DNA of 64,000 nt from CAYVOV01 sp964453525 (GTDB lineage: Bacteria; Chloroflexota; Dehalococcoidia; Dehalococcoidales; UBA2162). How positions within the stretch are numbered: the first letter of the stretch is position 1; every line of letters begins with the position of its first letter. The position numbers and the translations under genes are program-made. The notes beneath the pieces were generated by a model. The model saw nothing but the letters and a program-made list of their open reading frames with translations. It did no database searches and was not told the DNA's origin. This document shows, piece by piece, positions 1 to 8,653 of the stretch. The DNA lies in NCBI GenBank assembly GCA_964453525.1, contig CAYVOV010000004.1, forward strand, positions 62,001-126,000. Direction: 5' to 3'.

Positions 1-2
1 AA

Positions 3-101
3 GCAACCGGATTCAAGCCGGATTATTCGCTTCAAGACGGAATCGCCGAATTAATAAAGGGATACCAGATAATAAGAAGAAATCAGTTCAGTAATATATA
101 A
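3..101 (+). CDS. NAD-dependent epimerase/dehydratase, C-terminal end (partial)
   Basis: Only the last 32 codons lie in the window; the gene enters from the left edge and stops at TAA 99-101. The residues GFKPDYSLQDGIAELIKGY resemble the extreme C-terminus of extended short-chain dehydrogenases acting on nucleotide sugars, where a 'G-x-x-P-x-x-x-L-x-x-G-I' segment precedes the final helix. This fits the neighbouring wecB and suggests an envelope or polysaccharide sugar locus. It runs convergently into, and overlaps by 19 bp, a truncated epimerase start on the other strand. Too short to assign a substrate. Confidence 0.5.
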   Translation, partial: ATGFKPDYSLQDGIAELIKGYQIIRRNQFSNI

Positions 102-190
102 CTGTGTACCCTGTGCCCCCGTTTTCTTAGCTCGTGGACAAGATTGGAACCTGTGAAGCCACGCCCGCCGGTAACAAGTATTTTAGCCAT
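83..190 (-). pseudogene. Truncated NAD-dependent epimerase (N-terminal 35 residues)
   Basis: The reading frame starts with ATG at 190-188, one base after the wecB stop, behind a good ribosome site (GGAGG within the wecB end). It begins MAKILVTGGRGFTGSNL, a Rossmann GxxGxxG NAD-binding start typical of sugar-nucleotide epimerases. It then loses similarity after about residue 28 and stops (TGA 85-83). Full-length relatives have about 310 residues, so only the first beta-alpha unit remains. The tail overlaps the C-terminus of the convergent epimerase, as expected if recombination or deletion joined two epimerase genes here. Confidence 0.6.
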
Positions 191-191
191 C

Positions 192-1271
192 TTATCCTCC
201 AGCTATTATATTGACTATCCTCTCTCCGGCTTTCCCGTCACCAAAGGGATTTTGCCAGTCGTTGGTCCTATCGAGCATTATCCGGATACACTCCATTATT
301 TTACCCGGCGATACACCAGCCAGGATGTTGGCGCCGACTTCTAATGTCTCCGGCCTTTCAGTATTATCTCTTAACGTAACACAGGGAACATGGAGAATGC
401 ATGCTTCCTCCTGAACACCGCCGGAGTCGGTCAGGATAAGCCCGGCATTGCTTTCAAGCTGGAGGAAGTCCAGATAATCTACCGGCTCAATCAGGGTAAG
501 GTTTGGCGTTTTCAGATTAAATTCGCTCATCTGTTTTCTGGAGTGGGGATGGATGGGGTAGACTGCGGGTAAACTGTATTTTTCAACCGCTTTAATCAGC
601 CCGTCCAGAACTGAAGTAAACCTCTCTCTGTTATCGACATTTTCCTGGCGGTGGAGGGTGATTAGAAAATATTCCTCCGGCCGTAAGTGCAGAGTTTGGA
701 GAATTTTACTCTGCTCTCTGGATAGCTCCAGATTCTGGTAAGCGGCATCGACGATTGTATTGCCGGTGACGTATATTTTTTCTCCGGCGATACCTTCACC
801 AAGCAGAGTTGCTCTGGCTTTCTCGGTTGGGGCGAAAAGATAATGGGAACAGTGGTCAATCAGAATCCGGTTTATTTCTTCAGGCATATTTGTATCATAG
901 CTGCGCAGTCCAGCCTCGATATGTCCGATTTTGATTTGGAGCTTGGCAGCGGCAAGAGCACCGGCGAGTACAGAGTTGGTATCACCTTCGACAAGAGCAA
1001 TATCGACGTCTTCTTCCTGTAAGACTTTCTCCGCGCCAACCATTATTTTTGCTGTTTGTTCGGCATGGGAGCCTGAACCAGCTTCAATATTGTACCTGGC
1101 CTGGGGAAGCATCAGTTGTTCAAAAAGGGCTTTGTCAAGATTGTACGAATAGTGCTGGCCGGTATGAAGGATAAAGAAGTCTGCCCCTGACTTTTCCAGT
1201 TCTCTTATAATCGGTGCCATCTTTATAATTTCAGGTCGAGTTCCGAGAATTACAGCAATCTTCAGAGTCAT
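192..1271 (-). CDS. wecB: UDP-N-acetylglucosamine 2-epimerase (non-hydrolysing)
   Basis: 359 residues, the usual length for this cytoplasmic enzyme, which interconverts UDP-GlcNAc and UDP-ManNAc for envelope polysaccharides. The sequence shows the N-terminal GTRPEIIKMAPII motif (residues 11-23), the HIEAGLRS segment near residue 118, PIHPHSRK near 244, and the UDP-binding DSGGVQEEA loop near residue 285. This is the GT-B fold order of the family. The start ATG at 1271 has GAGGAA a few bases upstream. The next gene downstream on the same strand is a truncated epimerase, so wecB was probably part of a small sugar-nucleotide operon now partly deleted. Assignment is firm; the end polysaccharide is unknown. 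Confidence 0.93.
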   Translation of the reverse strand: MTLKIAVILGTRPEIIKMAPIIRELEKSGADFFILHTGQHYSYNLDKALFEQLMLPQARYNIEAGSGSHAEQTAKIMVGAEKVLQEEDVDIALVEGDTNSVLAGALAAAKLQIKIGHIEAGLRSYDTNMPEEINRILIDHCSHYLFAPTEKARATLLGEGIAGEKIYVTGNTIVDAAYQNLELSREQSKILQTLHLRPEEYFLITLHRQENVDNRERFTSVLDGLIKAVEKYSLPAVYPIHPHSRKQMSEFNLKTPNLTLIEPVDYLDFLQLESNAGLILTDSGGVQEEACILHVPCVTLRDNTERPETLEVGANILAGVSPGKIMECIRIMLDRTNDWQNPFGDGKAGERIVNIIAGG

Positions 1272-1472
1272 TTATTCCTCAACTTTCGGCAGCCTGAATA
1301 CAGCGTCACCTGTATTTCCGCAATATACTCCGGGTTCAATTACCTCATTCTTTCTTTGTGACCGGCTATCATCTCTCCGTGCAGAGGTTCTGCATGTTAT
1401 TCGTCACCGGGATTTTAGTCCTTGGTTTGATTTCTGGCATTTCTTGAGGAGTAGTAGTAGAATGAATCAGAA

Positions 1473-1545
1473 TGCCCCCAAGCGAATTCGAATCGCTGTC
1501 TACACCTTGAAAGGGTGTCATCCTAGGCCTCTAGACGATGGGGGC
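1473..1545 (-). tRNA. tRNA-Glu (anticodon TTC)
   Basis: The minus strand folds into a cloverleaf. The acceptor GCCCCCA pairs with TGGGGGC followed by discriminator A. The anticodon stem ACACC/GGTGT carries loop CTTTCAA with anticodon TTC. The T arm contains TTCGAAT. Length is 73 nt and the CCA end is not encoded. It stands alone between wecB and the VTT protein gene. Confidence 0.95.
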
Positions 1546-1585
1546 ATGTCAGTAAAAAGTATAGCAAACAAACGGTTGTCATACA

Positions 1586-2263
1586 ATGTCAGAGAGCAGA
1601 ACCCAGGGTAACAGACAGGCTGAGACGGGAGTTGTTCGGAAGGGGAAAGTTGTTCCCATTTTAACGGTGCTGTTCGTTGTTGCCATAACCGTGGCGCTGT
1701 TCATATACCGTGACAGGGTGTCCGAGTTAGGTAACCTCGGCTATCTGGGACTTTTTCTTATCAATCTGGTTGGTAATGCTACTGTAGTTTTACCTGTGCC
1801 TACATTCGTGCTGATTTTCGCTTTTGGTGCTGTCTTTAATCCGTTTCTTGTCGGGATAGTCAGTGCTCTGGGAGGCACGATAGGTGAAATGACCTGTTAC
1901 CTGCTTGGTTTTAGCGGGCGGGGAGTGGTTGAGAACAGGCAAATGTATGACAGGGCAGTGCAGTGGCTTCGTAAGTGGGGAGTTTTAACCGTATTTGTTT
2001 TTGCTGCAACTCCTTCGCCGTTTGATGTTATGGGGATGGTCGCCGGCATTCTCCGTTACCCTTTCTGGAAATTCTTCCTTGCCACACTCTGCGGCAAGAC
2101 AATAAAGTACATTCTTTTTGCCCTGGCCGGTGCTTGGGGGTGGGAGTTTATGATGAGTGGAATGAGTCCGGCAATGTATGCAATTATAGCTGCCCTGGCG
2201 GCCGGAGCTCTTCTTGTGGTTGCCCTTTTTATTGAAGACAGGACATGGAAAAGGAGCGGCTAA
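1586..2263 (+). CDS. VTT-domain (SNARE-associated/DedA-like) integral membrane protein
   Basis: 225 residues. A charged N-terminus of about 25 residues is followed by five or six hydrophobic helices. The central block has the glycine-rich pattern of the VTT domain: a TVVLPVPTFVLIFAFGAVF-like segment near residues 70-90, then GGTIGEMTCYLLGFSGRG near 104-121, and later FAATPSPFDVMGMVAGILR. Bacterial VTT proteins act in the cytoplasmic membrane and are linked to lipid scrambling or flippase activity, mostly by homology. No Shine-Dalgarno is obvious before ATG 1586. The gene is monocistronic, just after tRNA-Glu. Family placement is good; the substrate is unknown. Confidence 0.8.
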   Translation: MSESRTQGNRQAETGVVRKGKVVPILTVLFVVAITVALFIYRDRVSELGNLGYLGLFLINLVGNATVVLPVPTFVLIFAFGAVFNPFLVGIVSALGGTIGEMTCYLLGFSGRGVVENRQMYDRAVQWLRKWGVLTVFVFAATPSPFDVMGMVAGILRYPFWKFFLATLCGKTIKYILFALAGAWGWEFMMSGMSPAMYAIIAALAAGALLVVALFIEDRTWKRSG

Positions 2264-2316
2264 AAAGCTGCTCCTGATGGTAATAATTTACTCTTTATCC
2301 GTGACTTCCGGGGTAA

Positions 2317-2673
2317 CTAAGCCTCCCAGAACTCGATGGCAAAAACCTCTTCCCTTGCCTGGATGATTTCAGTTAATTCCCGGCGTGCTTTCTTATCGGT
2401 AATTGGTTCAACCTCAGATACCGGCAGCCCGTCCTCATCCGTCGTACTCTGCCAGTTTACTATGTAGCCGGGGACAACCGTATATACCCAGTCTTCGAGG
2501 TTGCAGCAGGAAGCCTCCATTCTCACCTGTCCGATTGAGTAGAGGACCTGCCTGCCATTGTATTCCAGTATCGTTTCCTGGTAGGGAATATAGCGGCCGG
2601 CAATGCCGAAGATTACGTCTTTCCCCGGCTCCTGGTGAGTATACTTTTTGGTTTTTACCGATGTCACTACCAT
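2317..2673 (-). CDS. Conserved hypothetical protein downstream of the NifU-like gene
   Basis: 118 residues, soluble, acidic at the C-terminus, with no signal peptide or membrane segment. I do not recognise the family. It has one adjacent cysteine pair (EASCCNLEDW near residues 53-62) and ends in a glutamate-rich helix. It lies 33 bp downstream of the TGA-interrupted NifU-like gene on the same strand, so the two are probably cotranscribed. A role near Fe-S assembly would be only guilt by association. The start ATG 2673 has a GGGGGA stretch about 14 nt upstream, further than usual. Confidence 0.55.
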   Translation of the reverse strand: MVVTSVKTKKYTHQEPGKDVIFGIAGRYIPYQETILEYNGRQVLYSIGQVRMEASCCNLEDWVYTVVPGYIVNWQSTTDEDGLPVSEVEPITDKKARRELTEIIQAREEVFAIEFWEA

Positions 2674-2706
2674 CGAGTATTCATTCCCCCGGTCAGACCG
2701 GTCCCG

Positions 2707-2931
2707 TTAAACGGCGACTACTTCCTTTACCTCGGGGATTTCCTGCTTGAGCACCTGCTCAATGCCCATTTTCAGGGTCATTTGGGCCATTGCTCAGCCG
2801 CCGCAGGCGCCGGTCAGCTTGACCGAAACCGTGCCGTCATCATTAACATCTATAAGCTCTACACCGCCGCCGTCACGCTCCAGAATTGGGCGTACCCGGC
2901 TCAGAACTTCTTCCACCTTCTCTCTCTGCAT
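2707..2931 (-). CDS. NifU-like Fe-S scaffold domain with in-frame TGA at the second CxxC cysteine (candidate selenoprotein)
   Basis: Reading through one TGA (2796-2794, codon 46) gives a complete 74-residue NifU C-terminal-type protein. It starts MQREKVEEVLSRVRPIL, has the DGGGVEL segment, then GACGG-TGA-AMAQMTLKMGIE, and ends in PEVKEVVAV and TAA. In this family the motif is C-x-x-C, the two cysteines binding a [4Fe-4S] cluster between subunits for transfer to target proteins. The TGA sits exactly at the second cysteine. The frame is otherwise intact and has a strong ribosome site (AAAGGAGG, 5 nt before ATG 2931). A SECIS-like hairpin follows the TGA. Possible readings are selenocysteine, UGA decoded as cysteine, or a nonsense mutation or base error. 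The 2317-2673 gene follows on the same strand. Confidence 0.75.
2760..2793 (-). promoter_or_regulatory. Candidate SECIS hairpin just after the NifU-like TGA
   Basis: Counting from the base after TGA, bases 12-15 pair with 30-33 and 17-19 pair with 27-29, with base A16 bulged. This leaves a 7-nt loop starting at +20 with U-G as its first two bases. That fits the general bacterial SECIS description (small loop 16-37 nt from UGA, a G among the first two loop bases). A competing 9-bp stem (2784-2792 region with 2760-2768) is also possible, and the codons constrain the sequence, so this is suggestive only. Confidence 0.4.
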
Positions 2932-3182
2932 GTCTTCCTCCTTTGTGCTGGAAGCCTCTCTGATTCCAGTTTAAGCTTAACACAGCAGCAGGCTGAGGGT
3001 CAATTTGGGGATTTAATAACCCTATCCCCCTGTGTCCCCCTTCCCCTTTATAAAGGAGAAGGGGAAGAATAAGGAAAGAGGGGTGAAGTCCCTCCCTTTA
3101 TTAATTAATAGTGAGTGTTTAAGAGGGGGCGTTAGCCCCCTCTTGATTTTCCTTGAGGGTGGTGGGTGGGAATAGATACAAA
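2932..3182. other. Intergenic spacer with hairpins
   Basis: Between the divergent-looking NifU-like and argC ends. It holds a C/T-rich then G/A-rich inverted stretch (about 3018-3070, of the 'ccccatcccc...' type seen several times in the window). It also holds a perfect 10-bp hairpin AAGAGGGGGC-gtta-GCCCCCTCTT at 3121-3144 followed by GATTTTCC, which could terminate transcripts. No gene is visible. Confidence 0.5.
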
Positions 3183-4148
3183 CTACGGAAAAATAGCCAG
3201 TGCTTCAAGACCTGTGGTCTCGGGCAGTCCGAGCATTATATTCATGTTCTGGACGGCAGCACCGGAGGCCCCCTTTCCCAGGTTATCATAGCGGGCGGAC
3301 ATCAGAATTCTGTCATCGTTGCCGAAGACGAAAATCTCCAGATTGTTCGTGCCGTTGCAGTCGGTAAAAGTCAGAAATCCATTATTAAGGAAGTTATCGG
3401 CCGGGTAGGGCATAATCTTGATAAACTGTTCTCCGGCATAATAGTCCGCCAGCAAGTCTCTGATACTTTCAGCGTTAAGGCTTTTTTCCAGGTGGCTCGC
3501 TATCAGCGGGATTGAAATTATCTCGCCGGCATATACATTGACCACGGTGGGGTTGAAAAGCGGCGGCTGTGCCAGCCCGGAGTATTTTGTCATTTCCGGA
3601 ATATGCTTGTGGTTAAGTGTAAGAGAATAAGGGCGGGGATTCTTAATATAGTCGGGGGCGCCAGCTGCCTCATAATCCGCAATCATCGATTTACCGCCGC
3701 CGCTATAGCCTGCTATAGCGTGAGTGGTGATGGGGTAGTCCGGCGCTATGATGCCCTGAGCTATCAGCGGATGTAGCATCAGGATAAAACCGGTAGCATG
3801 ACAGCCGGGGACGGTTATTCTCTTTGATTTTTTTATCAGGGCACGCTGGTCTTTTTTCAACTCCGGCAGGCCGTAAATCCAACCATCCGTAACGCGATGA
3901 GCCGTCGAGCCGTCAATAACGCAGACCGAAGAGTTTTTTATAAGGCTGACAGACTCCCGGGCGGCATCATCGGGGAGGCAGAGAAAAACTATATCCGCCT
4001 CATTAATCATCTTTCCACGGGCGGTTGGTTCCTTACGTTTTGACTCCGGGATTTCGATGATTTCGATATCGTTACGGCCGGCGAGGCGCTCACGGATTTT
4101 CAGGCCGGTAGTGCCATGCTGACCATCAACGAAAACTGTTTTCTTCAT
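3183..4148 (-). CDS. argC: N-acetyl-gamma-glutamyl-phosphate reductase (type 2)
   Basis: 321 residues from the ATG at 4148, chosen because AAGGAAGG lies 6 nt upstream and the protein then begins MKKTVFVDGQHGTTGLKI, the typical start of the short ArgC2 form. The enzyme makes N-acetylglutamate semialdehyde with NADPH in arginine synthesis. The dinucleotide-binding GTTGLKI is at the N-terminus and the catalytic cysteine lies in VPGCHATGF near residue 118. A second conserved HAIAGYSGGGKS stretch follows. No other arg gene is adjacent. Assignment is firm, and the subfamily follows from the VDGQxGTTGL start. Confidence 0.92.
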   Translation of the reverse strand: MKKTVFVDGQHGTTGLKIRERLAGRNDIEIIEIPESKRKEPTARGKMINEADIVFLCLPDDAARESVSLIKNSSVCVIDGSTAHRVTDGWIYGLPELKKDQRALIKKSKRITVPGCHATGFILMLHPLIAQGIIAPDYPITTHAIAGYSGGGKSMIADYEAAGAPDYIKNPRPYSLTLNHKHIPEMTKYSGLAQPPLFNPTVVNVYAGEIISIPLIASHLEKSLNAESIRDLLADYYAGEQFIKIMPYPADNFLNNGFLTFTDCNGTNNLEIFVFGNDDRILMSARYDNLGKGASGAAVQNMNIMLGLPETTGLEALAIFP

Positions 4149-4310
4149 ATTGCCTTCCTTGAACTTTCTACCATTTTCGTGTGAAAAGTATATCACAGGC
4201 GAGCCTGATTTTATACGGGACCATTATCTTTCCCGCCAGTATTTTCGCTTTCAGCCAGGCTTAAAACAATCCTTGAAGACGGAAATATGTTAATGATTCC
4301 TGTTTTAATT

Positions 4311-5318
4311 TTACTCATTAGCCAGGACTCCTTCACAGATTGCTTCCAGGGAATTCAGTTGCTCACTGGTGCCCATAATAATCAGGCTGTCTCCGGCGGT
4401 AATCTTTTCCTCTGCGGATGGATTGGCTATAAACCTGCCTGTTTTTTTAGTTATTGCCATTACCGTGGCTTTTGAGCACTGCCGGACATTATGAATGGTC
4501 TGGCCTTTCAGAGAAGAATCCTCTCCGATGGCTACATTCTCCATCTGCAGCTCCGGACCGCGGCGGCGGGTTATCGTATCGAGGAAATCAACCACTGCCG
4601 GACGCAGGGCAAGCATCGCCATACGGCGGGCGCCGATTGCATTCGGAGAGACGATTCGGTCAGCGCCGGCTCTTTTTAGCTTGGTCTCGGCCTCTTTGTC
4701 CGAAGCTCTTGCCGTGATAAAAAGACCGGGATACAGCCCCCGGGCAGACAGTGTTATATAGGTGTTATCAACATCGGTGCCCAGCGCCGCTACCAGTCCC
4801 CGGGCATGTTCAATGCCAGCTTCTTTTAACACTTCGTCACTGGTAGCATCGCCCTCCAGAACCAGGTGCCCTGCCTGTTCTGCCCTGGCGACACAGTCAG
4901 GTCTGTTATCGATGACGACAAACGGAGTATCTTCTTCTTTGAAAATATTGGCAATCTCCTCACCGACTCTGCCGTAACCGCAGAGAATAAAATGTCCTTT
5001 TAACTGTGAAATCTTGTTCTTCATTCTTCGCCTCCACCATGTAGTCCCGATGTTGCCTTCTATAATGTACTGTATTACTCCTGTCAGAGTGTACAGAGCG
5101 GCACCGACACCGCCGAACATCAGGAAAATACTGAAAGCCCTTCCGCCGGAGCTCAGAGGATACAGTTCCCTGTAGCCGACGGTTGTTATTGTCATAGCCG
5201 TCATATAAAGAGAATCGAAGAGGTTCCAGCCTTCTATTATACTGTAACCGAAAACCCCGATAACTATGATAAAGACCAGGGCGCTTACTCCCAGTATGAC
5301 ATTCCTGACTGACCTCAT
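4311..5318 (-). CDS. Two-TM potassium channel with RCK (TrkA-N/TrkA-C) regulatory domain
   Basis: 335 residues. TM1 (about 7-30), a pore loop with selectivity filter TVGYRE (about 46-51) and TM2 (about 60-85) form a Kir/MthK-like pore. An RCK domain then starts at ILCGYGRVGEEIANIF (about 110) with a Rossmann GxGxxG, followed by a TrkA-C domain (about 255-330). Such channels move K+ across the cytoplasmic membrane under nucleotide or Ca2+ control. The filter differs from the textbook TVGYGD in its last two positions; comparable TVGYRE variants are, as I recall, common in bacterial homologues. The start ATG 5318 has AAAGGAA upstream. Monocistronic. Confidence 0.9.
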   Translation of the reverse strand: MRSVRNVILGVSALVFIIVIGVFGYSIIEGWNLFDSLYMTAMTITTVGYRELYPLSSGGRAFSIFLMFGGVGAALYTLTGVIQYIIEGNIGTTWWRRRMKNKISQLKGHFILCGYGRVGEEIANIFKEEDTPFVVIDNRPDCVARAEQAGHLVLEGDATSDEVLKEAGIEHARGLVAALGTDVDNTYITLSARGLYPGLFITARASDKEAETKLKRAGADRIVSPNAIGARRMAMLALRPAVVDFLDTITRRRGPELQMENVAIGEDSSLKGQTIHNVRQCSKATVMAITKKTGRFIANPSAEEKITAGDSLIIMGTSEQLNSLEAICEGVLANE

Positions 5319-5727
5319 ATTAATTCCTTTAAAATGTTCCCTGTGAACATAATATCATAGCAATTAAATTGTATACAAAGCTTATTTATGGAACCCCATC
5401 CCCCTGTCTCTCTCCTTCCCCTTTTGAATAGCCTTGCCTCAAAAGTCATTCTGGAGTCCGCCTGTGGCGGACGAAGAATCTCAGGGTGGGGAGTCAAGGT
5501 AATCCCCTCCTCCCTGAGACCCTTCGCTACGCTCTAGGGTGACAGGAACAAACGACTTTTAGGGCAAGACTCTTATGAATGGGAAGGGGGAATTTATGGA
5601 AGAGGTAGGCGGCGCTTCAGCGCCGCCTACCTCCTAAACTCCCCGGCCGGACTTCATACCTCCCGGTCCACATCTAGATTTGATGGGTAATTGATGGCGG
5701 TGATATAATTTGTTTTGATTTTGGTGA
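5319..5727. repeat. Intergenic region with a MITE-like element and a strong hairpin
   Basis: Positions 5433-5568 (136 bp) carry a dispersed element bounded by the 15-bp terminal inverted repeats CTTGCCTCAAAAGTC and GACTTTTAGGGCAAG. Related copies lie at about 26854-27014, 40389-40559, 53016-53175 and, more degenerate, near 44475 and 58744. Downstream is a perfect 14-bp hairpin with TTCA loop at 5602-5633. No coding sequence is credible here. folC starts at 5728. Confidence 0.75.
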
Positions 5728-7083
5728 ATGAAAAAAGTAATGAAATCAGAGAATACCAGGTTTCAGCAGGCTCTGGACTACATCTACAGTTTTATTGATT
5801 ATGAAACAGAGCCAAGACCGCGTGACGCAGTTCATTATGACCTGAGACGCATGGACGCCTTGCTGGCACGACTGGATGCTCCTCATCTTGATACACCCAC
5901 CATCCATATCGCCGGCACCAAGGGTAAGGGAAGTGTGGCAGCGATGGTGACATCTACCCTGACCACTGCCGGCTATAAAACCGGGCTTTTTACCTCGCCG
6001 CATTTGCACGTCTTCAATGAGAGAGTCAGGATTGATGACAGGTTAATCTCAGATGAAGAGGTTATTGCCCTTGTGGAGAAAATAAAGCCGGAAGTCAAGG
6101 CGGTAAACGAAGAAGCCGCTTATGGCGTGCTGACAACCTTCGAGGTGATAACGGCTCTTGGCTTCGCCTATTTCAAACAAAAAGGAGTGGATGTCCAGGT
6201 AATAGAAGTCGGACTGGGAGGAAGGCTTGATGCCACCAACGTAGTCCGTCCCGATGTCTGTATTATCACTTCGATAAGCCTTGACCATACCGAAGTGCTG
6301 GGAAATACGCTTACTGAAATTGCTACTGAAAAAGCTGGGATAATAAAACCCGGTAGTGTTGTTATCACCTCTCCGCAGTCTGACGAGGTGAGTAAAGTGC
6401 TTGAGCAGGCGTGTTTGGATTGTGATGCGGTGCAGATAAGGGTAGGCAAAGATGTTACCTGGCAGGGTCTGGATTTTGATTCCGGCGGGCAGTCGTTTCG
6501 GGTGCAGGGGAGGGCTGGCGGCTATGAGCTATCGATACCACTTCTCGGTCAGCATCAGCTTGAGAATGCTGCCGTGGCGGTGGCTGTCCTTGAAGTGTTG
6601 ATTGAAAAAGGTTTTCGTGTTACCGGCGATGATATTGTGTGGGGACTGGCCAAGGTAAACTGGCCGGGACGGCTCCAGACCTTGAGCAGCAATCCACTTA
6701 TTGTTGCCGATGGTGCCCATAATCCTTACTCAGCCCGTAAATTACGGGAGGCACTTGAGCAGTATTTCCGCTTCGATGGGGGTGTATTGATTATGGGGGC
6801 TTCTGCTGATAAGGATGTAGCCGGAATGGTTTCGGAGCTTGTGCCTTTATTTGACAGAGTGATTATTACCCGCTCTATCCATCCCCGCTCTATGCCTGTT
6901 GACTCTATTGTTGCTGAGTTTACCGGGCGTGGGGTGGAGGTGCGGGAAACGGACGACGTTTCAACCGCGCTTCCTCTGGCTATGTCTATGGTCGGCGAGA
7001 AGGATATTATCTGCGTTACCGGCTCACTGTTTGTTGTTGCCGGGGCGATTGAACAGGCCAAGGAGCTTGGCTTAACCGGGTGA
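5728..7083 (+). CDS. folC: Bifunctional folylpolyglutamate synthase/dihydrofolate synthase
   Basis: 451 residues, normal length. It belongs to the Mur-ligase-like ATP-dependent ligases and adds glutamate to dihydropteroate or folates in the cytoplasm. Visible are the P-loop GTKGKGSVAAM (about 62-72), the VGLGGRLDATN block (about 152-162), TSISLDHTEVLG (about 174-185) with the metal-binding histidine, and VADGAHNPYSA (about 327-337) in the C-terminal domain. The start ATG 5728 has a weak site (GGTGA). The stop codon overlaps the GTG start of the first MATE gene by 4 bp (GTGA), suggesting translational coupling. Firm. Confidence 0.94.
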   Translation: MKKVMKSENTRFQQALDYIYSFIDYETEPRPRDAVHYDLRRMDALLARLDAPHLDTPTIHIAGTKGKGSVAAMVTSTLTTAGYKTGLFTSPHLHVFNERVRIDDRLISDEEVIALVEKIKPEVKAVNEEAAYGVLTTFEVITALGFAYFKQKGVDVQVIEVGLGGRLDATNVVRPDVCIITSISLDHTEVLGNTLTEIATEKAGIIKPGSVVITSPQSDEVSKVLEQACLDCDAVQIRVGKDVTWQGLDFDSGGQSFRVQGRAGGYELSIPLLGQHQLENAAVAVAVLEVLIEKGFRVTGDDIVWGLAKVNWPGRLQTLSSNPLIVADGAHNPYSARKLREALEQYFRFDGGVLIMGASADKDVAGMVSELVPLFDRVIITRSIHPRSMPVDSIVAEFTGRGVEVRETDDVSTALPLAMSMVGEKDIICVTGSLFVVAGAIEQAKELGLTG

Positions 7084-8492
7084 CCGCTAGGAAGGAGCAA
7101 CTGATTTATTCGGAAGAGAAAGGTAATCCGGGAATAAGAGGGAATTTATTTGATAGAGACTGGACACAGGGCAGTATCATACACAACCTCCTGTCTCTAT
7201 CCTGGCCTATAGTAATAAGCAACAGTCTGAATATGCTCGGTCCCACCATCGATATGATATGGGTGGGCAGACTCGGAGCGGCTTCTATTGCTGGAGTCGG
7301 CGTCTCCGGTATGGCGGTTATGCTGCTCAACGCGATGATGATGAGCCTCAATATGGGCTCACGTGCAATGATTGCCCGCTTCATTGGCGCCGGCGATATT
7401 GCCGGCGCCAATCATGTAGCAAGACAGTCCTTTGTTATAATTGCTGCTTTCGCCCTGATTCTGGTGCCTACAGGAATCTTCCTTGCCGAACCGATATTAA
7501 TCCTGATGGGTCTGGAGCCTGATGTCGTTGCTGAAGGGGCGGCATATATGCGGATTCTGTTTGTCGGCGGGGCTGCCATGTCCTTCAGGATGATGACCGA
7601 GGGCATAATGCAGGCTTCTGGGGATTCGATATCTCCGATGAGGATAGCTGTTGCCTTCAGAGCATTCCACATAATCCTCTGTCCATTTCTTATCTTCGGC
7701 TGGTGGATATTCCCTCATATGGGTGTCAGCGGAGCCGCTCTGACCAATGTTCTCTCCCAGAGTGTGGGGCTTATCCTCGGGCTGGCTGTTCTCTTTCGCG
7801 GCCGTACCAGACTAAGACTAACCCTCGAGGGCTTTCGTATAGACCCGGGCATTATCTGGCGGATAATAAGGATAGCCGTTCCTGCATCTGTATCCGGTAT
7901 GCAGCGGGGGTTGGGGCAGCTTGTAATTATGTGGTTTATCGTCCCCTTTGGCACCTTTGCCGTGGCGGCTCACACTCTCTGCCAGAGGGTGGAAATGTTC
8001 ATCATGATGCCGGGTATGGGACTGGGTATGGGTGGCGGCGTGCTGGCGGGACAAAACCTCGGAGCTGGTCATCCAGAGCGGGCGGAGAAGAGCGTCTGGC
8101 TGGCGCTGGGTGTGGTGGAGGGCTTTGTTGTTGTATGTGCTACGGCGATACTGCTGTGGGCTGAAGGTGTAATCAGTATCTTCGGGCCTGAGCCGGGCGT
8201 GGTAGAGGTGGCAAGTAGGTTCCTGAGGATTGCGGCGATAGGCTTCTTTGTTTTCAGCGCCGAGCCTGTGTTGATGGTAGGCCTCTCCAATATAGGCGAT
8301 ACCCTTCCGCCGATGCTGGCTACGGTGTTGGGCTTCTGGGCGATACAGGTCCCGCTGGCTCACTATTTGCCGCAAATAACCGGGCTGGGTGTATACGGAA
8401 TACGCTGGGGAATGGTGGGAGGCATGTTCGCCTCAGCGGTAGCTCTGGCAACATATTTCAAGCTGGGCAGATGGAAGCGAAAGAAGGTGTAG
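7080..8492 (+). CDS. MATE family efflux transporter (copy 1 of 3)
   Basis: 470 residues with about 12 membrane helices. It is a multidrug and toxic compound extrusion protein of the cytoplasmic membrane that exports organic cations or other compounds using H+ or Na+. A hydrophilic N-terminal lead of about 33 residues ends in DWTQGSIIHNLLSLSWP, matched in the next two genes, and all three end in RWKRKKV-like tails. GTG start at 7080 overlaps the folC stop; AAGGAG lies just inside, so a slightly later start is conceivable. Together with copies 2 and 3 it forms a tandem paralogous array on one strand. The substrate cannot be told from sequence. Confidence 0.9.
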   Translation: MTARKEQLIYSEEKGNPGIRGNLFDRDWTQGSIIHNLLSLSWPIVISNSLNMLGPTIDMIWVGRLGAASIAGVGVSGMAVMLLNAMMMSLNMGSRAMIARFIGAGDIAGANHVARQSFVIIAAFALILVPTGIFLAEPILILMGLEPDVVAEGAAYMRILFVGGAAMSFRMMTEGIMQASGDSISPMRIAVAFRAFHIILCPFLIFGWWIFPHMGVSGAALTNVLSQSVGLILGLAVLFRGRTRLRLTLEGFRIDPGIIWRIIRIAVPASVSGMQRGLGQLVIMWFIVPFGTFAVAAHTLCQRVEMFIMMPGMGLGMGGGVLAGQNLGAGHPERAEKSVWLALGVVEGFVVVCATAILLWAEGVISIFGPEPGVVEVASRFLRIAAIGFFVFSAEPVLMVGLSNIGDTLPPMLATVLGFWAIQVPLAHYLPQITGLGVYGIRWGMVGGMFASAVALATYFKLGRWKRKKV

Positions 8493-8653
8493 TTTGTGAT
8501 ATAAATCGGTGAGTAATCGCATTACAAAGCTGGGAACTGTTTGGGGAGAAGGGGGAGGGTGTTTCATCCAACCAGAACCAGAAAGCACCATTAGGTTGCT
8601 GGATATCGGATATACTTAATAATACTGGCTGTTGAAAGAGGTAACCACTCAGC

